Of a stretch of DNA of 64,000 nt, positions 18,976-28,497 are shown piece after piece. The DNA lies in contig NZ_BDBM01000005.1 in assembly GCF_001612985.1 (NCBI RefSeq), forward strand, positions 186,001 to 250,000. The letters are read 5' to 3'. This stretch comes from Nocardia gamkensis NBRC 108242. GTDB lineage: Bacteria; Actinomycetota; Actinomycetes; Mycobacteriales; Mycobacteriaceae. Below the pieces are notes generated by a model. It ran no database searches. It worked only from the letters and a program-made list of their open reading frames with translations, and was not told where the DNA came from. A program made the position numbers and the translations under genes. Within the stretch, counting starts at the first letter, position 1; each line of letters starts with the position of its first letter.

Positions 18976-19482
18976 TCAGACCGGGGTGACCGCCGAGACC
19001 AACCAGTGCGAGTCCGCCTTCGTCAGAGTGACGCGCACGCGACTGCCGGTGGTGGTGCCCTGCGGGGTGTCCTTGCTCGTCATCACCTGGTTGAGGAACA
19101 ACAGCACCTGCGCGTGCGAACGGTCCGCGGAGATGACGCCGCCCGCCTGGGTGGTCGCGGTGACGGTGAGCTGCTTCTCCTTGGCTCCCGGCGCGATCTG
19201 CTTGTCGATCAGCGTCAGATAGTCGTCGCGGAAATCACCGGTCAGGTTGTCGGCGGACTTGCGCAGTTCGGTGTCCACGGTCTGCGGGTTGTAGGTGAAC
19301 ATGGCCTCGAGGGTGCGTCCCGCCGTCGCGACCGCGTCCTCGCGCGACTGCTCGGCCTGCCGGTCGTCCCAGTAGCGGTAACCGTTGACGCCGCCGATCA
19401 CCGCGGCCGCGGCGACCACGACACCGAGTACCGCGAGCAGGATCTTGGCCCGAATTCCGTTCATGCTGCGTCCACCGGTCAT
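18976..19482 (-). CDS. Mce-associated membrane protein (Rv3492c-like)
   Basis: A 168-residue protein with one N-terminal membrane segment (about residues 13-34, LLAVLGVVVAAAAVIGGVNG) and a NTF2-like periplasmic domain ending in TKADSHWLVSAVTPV. This is the Mce-associated protein architecture; these proteins stabilise Mce transporters. It is the last gene of the mce4 operon and overlaps the preceding one by 4 bp. Confidence 0.85.
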   Translation of the reverse strand: MTGGRSMNGIRAKILLAVLGVVVAAAAVIGGVNGYRYWDDRQAEQSREDAVATAGRTLEAMFTYNPQTVDTELRKSADNLTGDFRDDYLTLIDKQIAPGAKEKQLTVTATTQAGGVISADRSHAQVLLFLNQVMTSKDTPQGTTTGSRVRVTLTKADSHWLVSAVTPV

Positions 19483-20321
19483 GCCACGAACTCCACATTG
19501 GACACGGTCAGCCCGGAATCGCCGCGCGACACGGTGACCCGGAACCGGTAATACCTGGTCTGCGGCTCGGCCTGGCCCGCGTTGGTGAGCGTCTGCTTGG
19601 CGGCGACCAGCACCCGCCCGGAGCGATCGTCGTCGCTCTCCAGCGCGGCCTCCACGATCTCGCCGCTGGAGACCACCTTGGCCTGCTGCACGATGCTGGT
19701 GAACGGGTCGACCCGTCCGTCGAACTCGGTCTTGAACTCACCCGAGGCCAGCGACAGGATCCGGTCGATGTCCTGCTTGGCGGAATCGGCGCGGATGGTG
19801 GTCAGATTGACGATCGCCTGCCGGGCGGTTTCCACGTATTCGGCGCGGCGCTCGTCGCGTTCGTGCGCCGAGCGCATCGCGAGCACCGAGAGGGTCGCGC
19901 CGCAGACGAGCGCGACGACCAGCAGCGCGGCGGCGGCCATCGCGAGAATGCGCGGGAGGCCGCGGTTACTGCCCTGGGTGGGATGTTGCTCGGTGGACGG
20001 CGACTCGACGGCGGCTTTCGTCATGGTGACCGTCGCCTTGTCCGCGTCGGCGGTCGAGTCGTCGGTGGCCGGTACCGGTGCGCTCGACTCGGCGCCGACG
20101 GTACTCGGCTCCTTGTCCGGGGCGGCGGTTTCGGCCGAGGGGTCAGCAGAGACCTCGGTGGGCGCGGGCTTCGCATCGTCTGCGGCCGTGGTCTTCGCAC
20201 CCGTAGTGACGGCCGTCTTCGCATCGGCCGCGGCTTCGCTCGCGTTCTCCTCGACCGGTGGCCCGGCCGAGCGCACCGCACGACGCCGCGTGCGGTGACC
20301 TTCTCCGTTGCTCTCACTCAT
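19479..20321 (-). CDS. Mce-associated membrane protein (Rv3493c-like)
   Basis: A 280-residue protein. Residues 1-120 are a low-complexity Ala/Thr/Asp-rich cytoplasmic tail, TM about 125-149, and the rest a NTF2-like domain (AEYVETARQAIVNLTTIRAD, and a C-terminal YYRFRVTVSRGDSGLTVSNV). It is coupled to mce4F upstream and to the second Mce-associated gene downstream by 4-bp overlaps. The cytoplasmic tail is longer and more repetitive than is usual for the family. Confidence 0.85.
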   Translation of the reverse strand: MSESNGEGHRTRRRAVRSAGPPVEENASEAAADAKTAVTTGAKTTAADDAKPAPTEVSADPSAETAAPDKEPSTVGAESSAPVPATDDSTADADKATVTMTKAAVESPSTEQHPTQGSNRGLPRILAMAAAALLVVALVCGATLSVLAMRSAHERDERRAEYVETARQAIVNLTTIRADSAKQDIDRILSLASGEFKTEFDGRVDPFTSIVQQAKVVSSGEIVEAALESDDDRSGRVLVAAKQTLTNAGQAEPQTRYYRFRVTVSRGDSGLTVSNVEFVA

Positions 20322-21742
20322 CGTTGCTGCTCCTCGAGCATCGCCTGCCAGCTCGACGGTACCGTGCCCGAGCCGCTCGGTCCGATATCGCCCTGTCGGT
20401 ATGTCCGCCCGTCGGGGCCGATGTAGATGCCGCTGTCCGGGTCGTACGCTCGGGCGGCGGCCGGTGTGCCGACGCCGTAACTCGCCGGCGCCACGACGGG
20501 CGGCTCATCGGCGGGCGCTGCCGCGGGCGCGACCGGCCGCGGCGGCCCGAACGATGGGTTGTCACCCAACGGAACGTACCCGGTCCGGCACATCTCCGGC
20601 GTCGGAGCGCGCACACCGGGCACTTCGACGCACGGCGTGTTCCGGATCCCGCGCACCGCTTCGGGAGCGTCCTGCGGCACCTTGCAGTACAGACCGGAAG
20701 GCGTGGGCGGGGTGTCGAGTTCGCTCGGCGAGCGGCGCTGGTCGGGCGGGAGGAAGCCGGTCGTGCAGGCGGGCGGGTCGTTGACCAACGCCATGAAGTC
20801 GACCAGGGCTCCGTATTCGAGCGGGCCGCGTATAGCGGTGAGCAGCGCGGCGACCAGCGGCGGATAGACCACCAGGATCTGCTCGAGTCCCGCGTGGTAG
20901 GTGACCGCGACTTGACCGACGCTGACCAGGTTCGACAGCAGCAGCGGCAGCGTCGGACGCAGATCCTCGAACAAATTGGTCACCCGTTGCATCGCGGACG
21001 GGCCCTCCCGCAACACACCGCGCAGCGCGGGGTCGTGACCGCGCAGCTGGTCGGTGACGGTCGCCAGATCGGCGGTCCAGGAACGGATCGCCGCGTCCGA
21101 ACGGGTCTGGGTATCCAGCAGCGGCCCGATCTGGTCGAGCAACTGCTTCGTCGGTTCGGCGTTCGCCTGCGCCTCCTGCACCAGCAGCGACGCGGAGTCG
21201 ATGAATCGTTGCAGGTCCGGTCCAGCGCCGTTGAACGCGAGGAACGCCTCGTCGATGACCTGCCGCAGCCGGGTGTCCGCCACGCTCGACAGCAACCGGT
21301 CGGCCTGGTCCAGCAGCGCGCCGACGTCTTGCGGCAGCTTGGTGCGCTCCACCGGGATCACGCTGCCGTCGCGCAGGTTCCCGCCGGTGCGGTGCTCGGC
21401 GGGGACCAGGTCCACGTACTGCTCGCCCACCGCGGAGACACTGCGGATCCACGCGTCGACGTCGGAGGGAATCTTGTAGTCGCTGGCGATGGACAGTTTC
21501 GCGTCCACCCCGACCGGCGTGAGCCGCACCTCCTTCACCACGCCGACGTTCGTGCCGCGATAGGCGACATTGGCCGTCGGGTAGAGGCCGCCGGTCGCGG
21601 CCAGTTTCACCGTGACCTCGTAGCGCCCGATGCCGAACATCGCGGGCACCTTCACATATGTGCCGCCCATGACCACCAGGCCGATCACCGTCAGCACGGA
21701 GAAGATGATCAGCTGGGTACGGACGAACCGGGTGAGCGTCAC
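20318..21742 (-). CDS. mce4F: Mce4F-like substrate-binding protein of the sterol importer
   Basis: A 474-residue Mce protein. An N-terminal membrane anchor (about residues 9-28) is followed by the MCE/MlaD domain (YEVTVKLAATGGLYPTANVA, VAYRGTNVGVVKEVRLTPVG) and a long helical region. The Pro/Ala-rich C-terminus ends in the typical DSGIYIGPDGRTYRQGDIGP tail. It is the sixth mce gene of the operon. The start is a GTG overlapping the mce4E stop. The six Mce proteins are thought to form a tunnel carrying sterol to the YrbE permease. Confidence 0.88.
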   Translation of the reverse strand: MTLTRFVRTQLIIFSVLTVIGLVVMGGTYVKVPAMFGIGRYEVTVKLAATGGLYPTANVAYRGTNVGVVKEVRLTPVGVDAKLSIASDYKIPSDVDAWIRSVSAVGEQYVDLVPAEHRTGGNLRDGSVIPVERTKLPQDVGALLDQADRLLSSVADTRLRQVIDEAFLAFNGAGPDLQRFIDSASLLVQEAQANAEPTKQLLDQIGPLLDTQTRSDAAIRSWTADLATVTDQLRGHDPALRGVLREGPSAMQRVTNLFEDLRPTLPLLLSNLVSVGQVAVTYHAGLEQILVVYPPLVAALLTAIRGPLEYGALVDFMALVNDPPACTTGFLPPDQRRSPSELDTPPTPSGLYCKVPQDAPEAVRGIRNTPCVEVPGVRAPTPEMCRTGYVPLGDNPSFGPPRPVAPAAAPADEPPVVAPASYGVGTPAAARAYDPDSGIYIGPDGRTYRQGDIGPSGSGTVPSSWQAMLEEQQR

Positions 21743-22992
21743 TGGCCCGGACCCCCTTGCGGCGCGGAGTTGCCCGGCATGGGCACGGTCAATCCGGGAA
21801 TGGCGGGCAGGCCGGGAATCGGCGGCAGTCCCGGGATGGTCGGGGCGGGCTGGCTCGCCGCGGGCGGCGGCGGCTGCAACGGCCCCGTGGCCGGGTCGCC
21901 GTTCTGCGCGGCCGTGCCCGGCGCGAAGCTGCCGAGAGCGCCTTCCACGCCGCCGAAGCGTCCGCCCAGCGGCGTGCCGGTGAGGAAGTTCGAATCCAGC
22001 CGCTTGCCGGTGATGTCCACGGTCATGAACAGGTTCAGGTAGTCGCCCTTGATCGCGTGGTCCAGGTTCTTCATCGGGAACGGGAAGGTGGCCAGGATCT
22101 TCAGCGCCTCGGTCAGGTCGCCACCGGTGTCCGACAGCGATTTCAGCGCGGGCACGAGGCTGCGCAGGTTGGCCTTCAGGTCCTCGCCGCTGGCGTCGAC
22201 GATGCGCCGGACGACGTCGCTCAGCTCGCCGAGCGCGGTGAGCGCCCTGGTGATGTTCGCGCGGCGGTCGGCGAGCACGGTCAACGCCGGATGGATCTGC
22301 TCGATGGCCGCCGCCACCACGTCACGCTGCTCGGCGAGCTGACCGCCGAGCCGGTCCAGCCCGCTCATCGCCGCGATGATGTCACCGGTCTGGCGGTCCA
22401 GGTTCGTGGTGAGCTCGTTCAGCTGCGGCAGCAGGTCGCGGATGGCCTCCTCGCGCCCGGTGAGCGCCGAATTGAGTTCGTGGGTGATGGTTTCCAGCTG
22501 CGCGACGCCGCCACCGTTGAGCACCACCGACAGCGAGGACAGCACCTGCTCGGTGGTCGGATAGGTCCCGGCCCGCGCCAGCGGGATGACATCGCCCGCC
22601 CGCAACCGGCCTTCGGGAGCCTGATCCGCCGGCTCGGCGAGCTCGAGATGGTTGGATCCGAGCAAACTGGTCTGCCCGATCTTGGCGACGGCGTTCGCGG
22701 GCAGCTGCACGTCCGGGTTCAGCTTGACGGTGACCAGCGCGTGCCAGTCCTCCACCTCGATCTTCGACACCGTGCCGACCGCCACGTCGTGCACCCGGAC
22801 GGGGGAATTCCGGGTCAGCGTGGTCACGTTCGGCATCTGGACACGCACTTCGTAGGATCCCGGCGCGGTGCCCTCGGTGCCGGGCATCGGCAGCGAATTC
22901 AGTCCGTCCCACTCACAGCCGGAGACGCCGAGCGCCACCGCCAGCCCCACCGCGACCGTGGCGGTGCGGTGCAATCGCCGCGTCGGCGTCAT
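21739..22992 (-). CDS. mce4E: Mce4E-like lipoprotein
   Basis: A 417-residue Mce protein with a lipoprotein signal: basic N-terminus, hydrophobic core and lipobox LGVSGC with the acylated cysteine at residue 26. The MCE domain follows (YEVRVQMPNVTTLTRNSPVR, LLGSNHLELAEP). A helical region and a Pro/Gly-rich tail (IPGLPPIPGLPAIPGLTVP) complete it. Being the lipoprotein of the set identifies it as the E subunit. The start is the ATG at 22992, overlapping the mce4D stop by 4 bp; the longer open frame is antisense and out-of-frame extension. Confidence 0.9.
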   Translation of the reverse strand: MTPTRRLHRTATVAVGLAVALGVSGCEWDGLNSLPMPGTEGTAPGSYEVRVQMPNVTTLTRNSPVRVHDVAVGTVSKIEVEDWHALVTVKLNPDVQLPANAVAKIGQTSLLGSNHLELAEPADQAPEGRLRAGDVIPLARAGTYPTTEQVLSSLSVVLNGGGVAQLETITHELNSALTGREEAIRDLLPQLNELTTNLDRQTGDIIAAMSGLDRLGGQLAEQRDVVAAAIEQIHPALTVLADRRANITRALTALGELSDVVRRIVDASGEDLKANLRSLVPALKSLSDTGGDLTEALKILATFPFPMKNLDHAIKGDYLNLFMTVDITGKRLDSNFLTGTPLGGRFGGVEGALGSFAPGTAAQNGDPATGPLQPPPPAASQPAPTIPGLPPIPGLPAIPGLTVPMPGNSAPQGGPGQ

Positions 22993-24254
22993 CGCACTCC
23001 TCCCGGAATGGCCAGTCCGGCGAGACCGCTGGGCACGCTCACCGGAGCGGGCTGCGGCCGCGCGGGAGTCTGGCTCTGCACCCGATCGGCCAGGCTGGGA
23101 TCGGTGTAGACCAGCTGGTCGGGGAACGCGGTCACGCCGCTGGCCGGGTTCGTCATGATCGGCACGTAGTTCATGCTCAGGCTGTTGATCACCGGCGCGA
23201 GGTACTGCGCGCAGAGGTCGGCGCTGCGATCGGCGTCGTTGGTCTCCAGCGCGCGGACCGAGCCGCACAGGAACCCGAGCGGGTCGGCCGGGTTGTTCAG
23301 CGCGATCGCGCCGGTCAGGGTGCCTTGGGCCGGCTTGTAGATCTGGTAGAAGTTCACCAGCGCGGTCGGCCCGGAGTGCAGTACGCGTTCCAGTTCGGGC
23401 CGTTTGTCGACCAGCACCTGGGTGGCGTCGGCCAGCCGCTGCACGCCTTCGGTGAGTTCGGCGCCGCTGCCGTCGATGAACCGGCGCACGTCGACGATCG
23501 CGGCGTCCAGATTGTCCAGCCCCGCGCCGAGATCGGCCGAGACCCCGGCCAGCACCGAGGACACCGACGCCAGCCGTCCGCCGAACTGCACGATCTGCTC
23601 GTTGCTCGCCGACAGCACGTCGACGAACTTCTGCAGGTTGCGCACCGTGCCGAACAGGTCGGTGCGTCCGTCGGAGAGCGTGCTCAAGGTGGCCGACAGT
23701 TCCCGCAGGGTGTCGCGGAACCGCTGCCCGTTGCCGTCGAGGTTGTCGGCGGCGGTGTCGACGAAGCGGCCGAAGGACCCCTGCTTGTCGTCGCCGACCG
23801 GACCGAGGGCGGTGGCCAGCTTGGACAGCTCGGCCTTGATGTCGTCCCACTCGACCGGCACCGCGGTGTGCTCGATCGGGATCACACTGCCGTCGGTCAG
23901 CTTCGGGCCTCCGGTGTAGGCGGGCGCGATCTGGATGAAACGCGCCGAGACCAGCGACGGCGAGATGATCACCGCCTTCGGGTCGGCGGGGACGTCGATT
24001 CCGCGATCGAGGGTCATGGTCACCTTCACCCGGTCGGCGCCGGGCTCGATCGAGTCGATCCGGCCGACCTTGACGCCGAGCACGCGCACGTCGTCACCCG
24101 CGTACAGGCCCGATGTGGACGGGAAATACGCGGTGACCTTGGTGGTTCCGATCCTGGTTATGCCATTCCACGCGACCGCGACCACGAGCGCCGCGACGAC
24201 CACTCCGGCCAGCACCAGCGCCCAGCGGGGCAGTTTCCGTACGACGTTCAGCAT
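22989..24254 (-). CDS. mce4D: Mce4D-like substrate-binding protein
   Basis: A 421-residue Mce protein with N-terminal anchor (about residues 12-31), MCE domain (KVTAYFPSTSGLYAGDDVRV, LGVKVGRIDSIEPGADRV) and coiled helical region. The C-terminus is Pro-rich (QTPARPQPAPVSVPSGLAG). It is separated from mce4C by 85 bp, the only sizeable gap within the mce part of the operon. Confidence 0.88.
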   Translation of the reverse strand: MLNVVRKLPRWALVLAGVVVAALVVAVAWNGITRIGTTKVTAYFPSTSGLYAGDDVRVLGVKVGRIDSIEPGADRVKVTMTLDRGIDVPADPKAVIISPSLVSARFIQIAPAYTGGPKLTDGSVIPIEHTAVPVEWDDIKAELSKLATALGPVGDDKQGSFGRFVDTAADNLDGNGQRFRDTLRELSATLSTLSDGRTDLFGTVRNLQKFVDVLSASNEQIVQFGGRLASVSSVLAGVSADLGAGLDNLDAAIVDVRRFIDGSGAELTEGVQRLADATQVLVDKRPELERVLHSGPTALVNFYQIYKPAQGTLTGAIALNNPADPLGFLCGSVRALETNDADRSADLCAQYLAPVINSLSMNYVPIMTNPASGVTAFPDQLVYTDPSLADRVQSQTPARPQPAPVSVPSGLAGLAIPGGVR

Positions 24255-24339
24255 GCGCGTCCCCCCAGACGTGACTCCCCCGCCGGTGCCGAGCCATCGA
24301 CGGCTCGAGACGGGTACAGGATGGACGGGTGATGCCCAC

Positions 24340-25401
24340 TCATCGCGGCGGCTCCTGAATCGCGGGTTCGATCGATGGGAACGGCGTGAGGTAGCTCTGC
24401 AGATCGTTCGGCAGGTGCTGCGGCCACACCAGCGCGTCCACCAGCGGTTGCAGCGTCTTGCTCGCGGCGTTGATCACATACGCCTGGAAGTAGGGGCCGC
24501 TGCCGACCTGCTCACCGAGTGCGGCGGCGAACGGGCCGAGACCGTCCAGCGCGTCGGCGAGGTTCTGTTTGTTGCGCTGCAACAGCGCCAGTACCGAATT
24601 GAGTTTGTCGAGGGCGGGTTTGAGCTGTGCCTCGTTGTCGGCGACCAGGCCGGACAGCTGCTTGGCGAGTCCGTTGACGTAGACGATCAGCTGCCCGAGC
24701 GCGGTGCGCCGCCGATCCAGCTCGCCGAGCAGCTCGTTGCCGTCCAGGATCAGCGCGTTGATCTGGTTGCCGCGGTCGGCGAGGATCTTCGTGACGTTCT
24801 GCGCCCGCTTCAGCAGATCGGTCAACGCCTGGTCGCGCGCGTTGATGCTGCGGGAGAGCGCGGTGACGCCGTCGAGCGCCGAGCGCAACGGCGCGGGGGT
24901 GTCGGCGAAGGTCGCCGAGAGCGCGTCGAGGGTCTGGTCGACCCGGTCGAGGTCGAGATCGTGCACCGTTCCCGCCAGGTCGCTCAGCGCCTCGTTGAGC
25001 GAGTACGGCGATGTGGTGCGCTCCAGCGGGATGGTGTCGTCGGTGCGCAGCGCGCCGGGCCCGGACGGCGTCACCTCCAGCGATTTGCGTCCGAGCACCG
25101 TGTTGGTCTTGATCGCCGCCGAGGTCTTCTCACCCAGCACGATCGACTCGGAGAGGGTGAACCGGACGAGCACTTTCGCGCCGTCCAGGCCGACCTCCTC
25201 CACCCGTCCGGACCGCACGCCCGCGACCTGCACCGCGTCACCGGGGAGCAGGCCGCCCGCGTCGGCGAAGTAGGCGGTGAACGTCGCGCCGGAACGAATG
25301 AACGGCAGGCGGTCGAATTGCAGTGCCGACAGCGCTACCGCCACCGCGACCACGAGGCCGACGATGCCGATGGTGATGGCGGATGATCGCTGCTCTTTCA
25401 T
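24340..25401 (-). CDS. mce4C: Mce4C-like substrate-binding protein
   Basis: A 353-residue Mce protein: N-terminal anchor (about residues 8-26), MCE domain (FTAYFADAGGLLPGDAVQVA, TNTVLGRKSLEVTP) and a helical region with many Leu/Asn/Gln. The start is the ATG at 25401, overlapping the mce4B stop by 4 bp. The C-terminus is short compared with its neighbours. Confidence 0.88.
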   Translation of the reverse strand: MKEQRSSAITIGIVGLVVAVAVALSALQFDRLPFIRSGATFTAYFADAGGLLPGDAVQVAGVRSGRVEEVGLDGAKVLVRFTLSESIVLGEKTSAAIKTNTVLGRKSLEVTPSGPGALRTDDTIPLERTTSPYSLNEALSDLAGTVHDLDLDRVDQTLDALSATFADTPAPLRSALDGVTALSRSINARDQALTDLLKRAQNVTKILADRGNQINALILDGNELLGELDRRRTALGQLIVYVNGLAKQLSGLVADNEAQLKPALDKLNSVLALLQRNKQNLADALDGLGPFAAALGEQVGSGPYFQAYVINAASKTLQPLVDALVWPQHLPNDLQSYLTPFPSIEPAIQEPPR

Positions 25402-26426
25402 CGGTTGTCCGCACACCTTCCGGTCGTCTGCGCCCCGGGCATGTTGATCTTCATCGTCTGTCCGTTCGGGCCGTCCACCAGGAAGTTCGTCGAGCAGACG
25501 TAGAGCTGGAGGAAGGAGCCGTAGGAGCCGATGCGGATCAGCTGGCGATAGGTCGACGGCAGCCGTTCCAGGACCCACTGCACCGTGTCCGAGCCGGCGT
25601 CGAGGTTCGTGGCCAGCCGTCCGGTCTGCTCGATGGTGCCCCGCAGATCGGGGCGGGCCTGGGCGAGCAGGTCGGTCAGGTCGCCGGTGGCCCCGGCGAT
25701 TCGCGGGATCGCGTCACCGATCTGGTCCTTGTCGGCCGCGAGTCCGCTGATCAGGCGCTGTAGTTCGGCGATCGTGGTGGCGAACTGGTCGCCGCGCTGA
25801 TCGATGGTTTGCAGCACCGCGTTCAGGTTGTTGATCACGCTGCCGATCAGCGCGTCCCGGTCGGCGAGCGTCTTGGCGAACGAACCGCCGCTGTTGAGCA
25901 GCGACACCAGTGTGCCGCCCTGGCCCTGGAAGATTTGCAGCAGCGCGTTGGTCAGATCGTTCACCTGGCCGGGGTCGAGGCCGCGCAGCAGCGGCCGGAA
26001 ACCGCCGAGCAGCATGTCCAGATCGAGTGCGGGCGCGGTCTGTTCCTTGACGATGGTGCCGCCGGGCTGCAGGACGCGGTTCGAGCCGGGCCCCTCGGTC
26101 AGCTCGAGATAGCGGTCGCCCACCAGGTTCTCGTACTTGATCGCCGCCCGGGTGCTGGTGAGCAGCCGGTACTTGCGGTCGACGTCGAACTCGACGTGCG
26201 CCAGGTAGTCCTTGCCCACCTTCACCGAGGTGACCGAGCCGACCGGCACGCCCGCGATGCGCACCTTCGCCCCGGGCAGCACGCCCGAGGAACTGGTGAA
26301 CACGGCGTGGTAGCCGTTCTCCCTGGCGAACCGCATCTGGCTGAACACAACCGCCAGACCGGCGAAGATCAGCGCCATCACCAGCGTGAAGATCGCCAGT
26401 TTGACGGTGGTCGCGGTATTCCTCAC
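25398..26426 (-). CDS. mce4B: Mce4B-like substrate-binding protein
   Basis: A 342-residue Mce protein with an N-terminal anchor (KLAIFTLVMALIFAGLAVVF), MCE domain (YHAVFTSSSGVLPGAKVRIA, YENLVGDRYLELTEG) and helical tail. The cysteine pair near the end (LYVCSTNF and GRCADNR) may form a disulphide. The start is a GTG at 26426 overlapping the mce4A stop (GTGA). Confidence 0.88.
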   Translation of the reverse strand: MRNTATTVKLAIFTLVMALIFAGLAVVFSQMRFARENGYHAVFTSSSGVLPGAKVRIAGVPVGSVTSVKVGKDYLAHVEFDVDRKYRLLTSTRAAIKYENLVGDRYLELTEGPGSNRVLQPGGTIVKEQTAPALDLDMLLGGFRPLLRGLDPGQVNDLTNALLQIFQGQGGTLVSLLNSGGSFAKTLADRDALIGSVINNLNAVLQTIDQRGDQFATTIAELQRLISGLAADKDQIGDAIPRIAGATGDLTDLLAQARPDLRGTIEQTGRLATNLDAGSDTVQWVLERLPSTYRQLIRIGSYGSFLQLYVCSTNFLVDGPNGQTMKINMPGAQTTGRCADNR

Positions 26427-27637
26427 GGGCGCGGCACCCCCGGTAGTCCGGCGAACAGGAGCTGGAAGATCTTCGGCGGGTTCACACTCAGCGTCGTCGA
26501 CGGTGTGTACACGTGGCCTTCCGAGGTATCGGTGACGACATAGTCCGAGTGGCTGCCCGGTACCCGGTCCAGGATGCCCCCGCATTGCGGGCCGCCGGTC
26601 GCGTTGACCTTGGGCAGATCCTCCGGGTAGGTGTACGGCTTCGCGCCGTACATGAAGCCGGTGTTCAGCGCGACACCTTCCTGCAAGCCGCCGAAGACCG
26701 CCTCACCCAGGGGCAGCGCCTTGCCGAGGCCGCCGATCAGGCAGTACAGCGCGGGCGCGTAGTCCTCGAGCAGCCCGGTGGTCGGGCGCAGCAGATCCAG
26801 CGCGGTACCGAGTTGATTCTCGTTCTCGCGCAGCACCGACCCGGTGGTGTCGGCCAAGCCGGTGAGGTTCACCAGAACGTTGTCCAAGCTGTCCTGCTCC
26901 TGGGCCAGGGTCTTGCTGGTGACGGTGAAGTTGTCCACCGTGCGCAGCAGGTCGTTCACCGTGTCCGCGTAGAGGTCGGTGACCTCGCCGGTCTTCGCCA
27001 GATCCTGTTGCAGCGTCGGCAGATACGGGTTGATGTCGCGCAGGTAGGCGTCGCTCTGCGTGAGCAGGTCACCGAGTTTCTGCCCCCGGCCCTGCAGCGC
27101 CGTGCCGAGCGCGGACAGCGTCGCGTTCAGCTTCTCCGGCTCGATCTTGGCCAGCACGTCCGACAGGTGCTGGAACAGGGTGTTGAACTCGACGGTCACC
27201 CGCTGCGCGGTCACGGTCGCGCCCGGCCGCAGCGGGGTGGACGACGGCTGCTGCGGAACGATGAAGTTGATGTATTTCGCGCCGAACACCGTGGTCGACC
27301 GGATGTCGACGTCCGCGTTGGAGGGGACCAGTTTCAACAGGTCCGGGTCGAGGGCCAGTTTCAGCCTCGCGCCCTCGGTGGTGTGGTCGACGGACGCGAC
27401 GCGGCCGATCTCCACCCCGCGCACCTTCACCTTGGCGTCCGGGTCCAGGACCAGGCCGCTGCGCGGCGCGTCCACCGTCACGGTGGCCGTGGACGTGAAC
27501 CCGCCGACGAACATGATCATCGCGACCGCGACGATCGCGACCAGCGCGAGCACCATCGTGATACCGGCCAGTTTCAGGCCGAGCCCGCCGCGCAGCGCCC
27601 GCCCCAGGCGGCTTTCCGTTTGCTTCGATTCCGCCAT
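26423..27637 (-). CDS. mce4A: Mce4A-like substrate-binding protein
   Basis: A 404-residue Mce protein: membrane anchor about residues 23-46, MCE domain (TATVTVDAPRSGLVLDPDAK, VKVRGVEIGRVASVDHTTEG, TTVFGAKYINFIVP) and a helical barrel region. It lies directly behind the two YrbE permease genes (4-bp gap to yrbE4B), which is the diagnostic yrbEA-yrbEB-mceA order. Placement next to hsd4A and fdxD identifies the operon as the mce4 sterol system. Confidence 0.9.
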   Translation of the reverse strand: MAESKQTESRLGRALRGGLGLKLAGITMVLALVAIVAVAMIMFVGGFTSTATVTVDAPRSGLVLDPDAKVKVRGVEIGRVASVDHTTEGARLKLALDPDLLKLVPSNADVDIRSTTVFGAKYINFIVPQQPSSTPLRPGATVTAQRVTVEFNTLFQHLSDVLAKIEPEKLNATLSALGTALQGRGQKLGDLLTQSDAYLRDINPYLPTLQQDLAKTGEVTDLYADTVNDLLRTVDNFTVTSKTLAQEQDSLDNVLVNLTGLADTTGSVLRENENQLGTALDLLRPTTGLLEDYAPALYCLIGGLGKALPLGEAVFGGLQEGVALNTGFMYGAKPYTYPEDLPKVNATGGPQCGGILDRVPGSHSDYVVTDTSEGHVYTPSTTLSVNPPKIFQLLFAGLPGVPRP

Positions 27638-27641
27638 GTCG

Positions 27642-28493
27642 CTATCCGGAGAGGTGGAAGTTGCCGGAGGTGCCGTAGATGGCCAGCGAGACCAGCAGGG
27701 TCACCGTGACGACCGCGACCAGTGAGGTCCGCACCGCGTTGCCCACCGCGACACCCACGCCGACCGGGCCGCCCGCGGCGTTGTAGCCGTAGTAGGTGTG
27801 GATCATCATGATCGCCAAGGACATGAGAATCGCCTGGGCGAACGACCACAGGATGTCGGTCGGGATGAGGAACGTGGAGAAGTAGTGGTCGTAGACGCCC
27901 GCCGACTGGCCGTAGATGACGACGGTGGCGAACCGGCTGGCCAGGAACGACGCGATCACCGCGAGGGCGTAGAGCGGGACGATCGCGATCATCCCGGCCA
28001 GCACGCGGGTGCCGACCAGGTAGGGCACCGGCCGGATCGCCATCGACTCCAGCGCGTCGATCTCCTCGGCGACCCGCATCGCGCCCAATTGCGCGGTCGA
28101 GCCCGCCCCGATGGTGGCCGCCAGGCCGATGCCGGAGATCACCGGCGCCGCGATGCGGACGTTGATGAACGCCGCGAAGAATCCGGTCAGCGCCTCGACG
28201 CCGATATTGCCCAGTGAGCTGTAGCCCTGCACGGCGATGGTGCCGCCCGCGAACAGGGTGAGGAACCCGACGATCACCACCGTGCCGCCGATCACCGCCA
28301 GCGCGCCGGTACCCATGCTGATCTCGGCGATCAGCCGGATGGTCTCGGTGCGATAGTGCACCAGCGCGCGCGGCAGGGACCCGAGCGCCTGGGCATAGAA
28401 CACCGCGTGCTTGCCGACCGAATCGAGCGAGTCCGACACCCTGCGCATTCGCCGGACCGTACGGGGAAAGCGGGATTGGATTACGAAGGCCAT
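27642..28493 (-). CDS. yrbE4B: YrbE4B-like ABC permease
   Basis: A 283-residue MlaE/YrbE integral membrane protein with about five membrane segments. The family's conserved region is visible in RVAEEIDALESMAIRPVPYL, VGTRVLAGMIAIVPLYALA and the EQ-loop-like region. It pairs with YrbE4A to form the channel of the Mce4 importer. The ATPase MceG is not in this window and is normally unlinked. Confidence 0.92.
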   Translation of the reverse strand: MAFVIQSRFPRTVRRMRRVSDSLDSVGKHAVFYAQALGSLPRALVHYRTETIRLIAEISMGTGALAVIGGTVVIVGFLTLFAGGTIAVQGYSSLGNIGVEALTGFFAAFINVRIAAPVISGIGLAATIGAGSTAQLGAMRVAEEIDALESMAIRPVPYLVGTRVLAGMIAIVPLYALAVIASFLASRFATVVIYGQSAGVYDHYFSTFLIPTDILWSFAQAILMSLAIMMIHTYYGYNAAGGPVGVGVAVGNAVRTSLVAVVTVTLLVSLAIYGTSGNFHLSG

Positions 28494-28497
28494 CGCG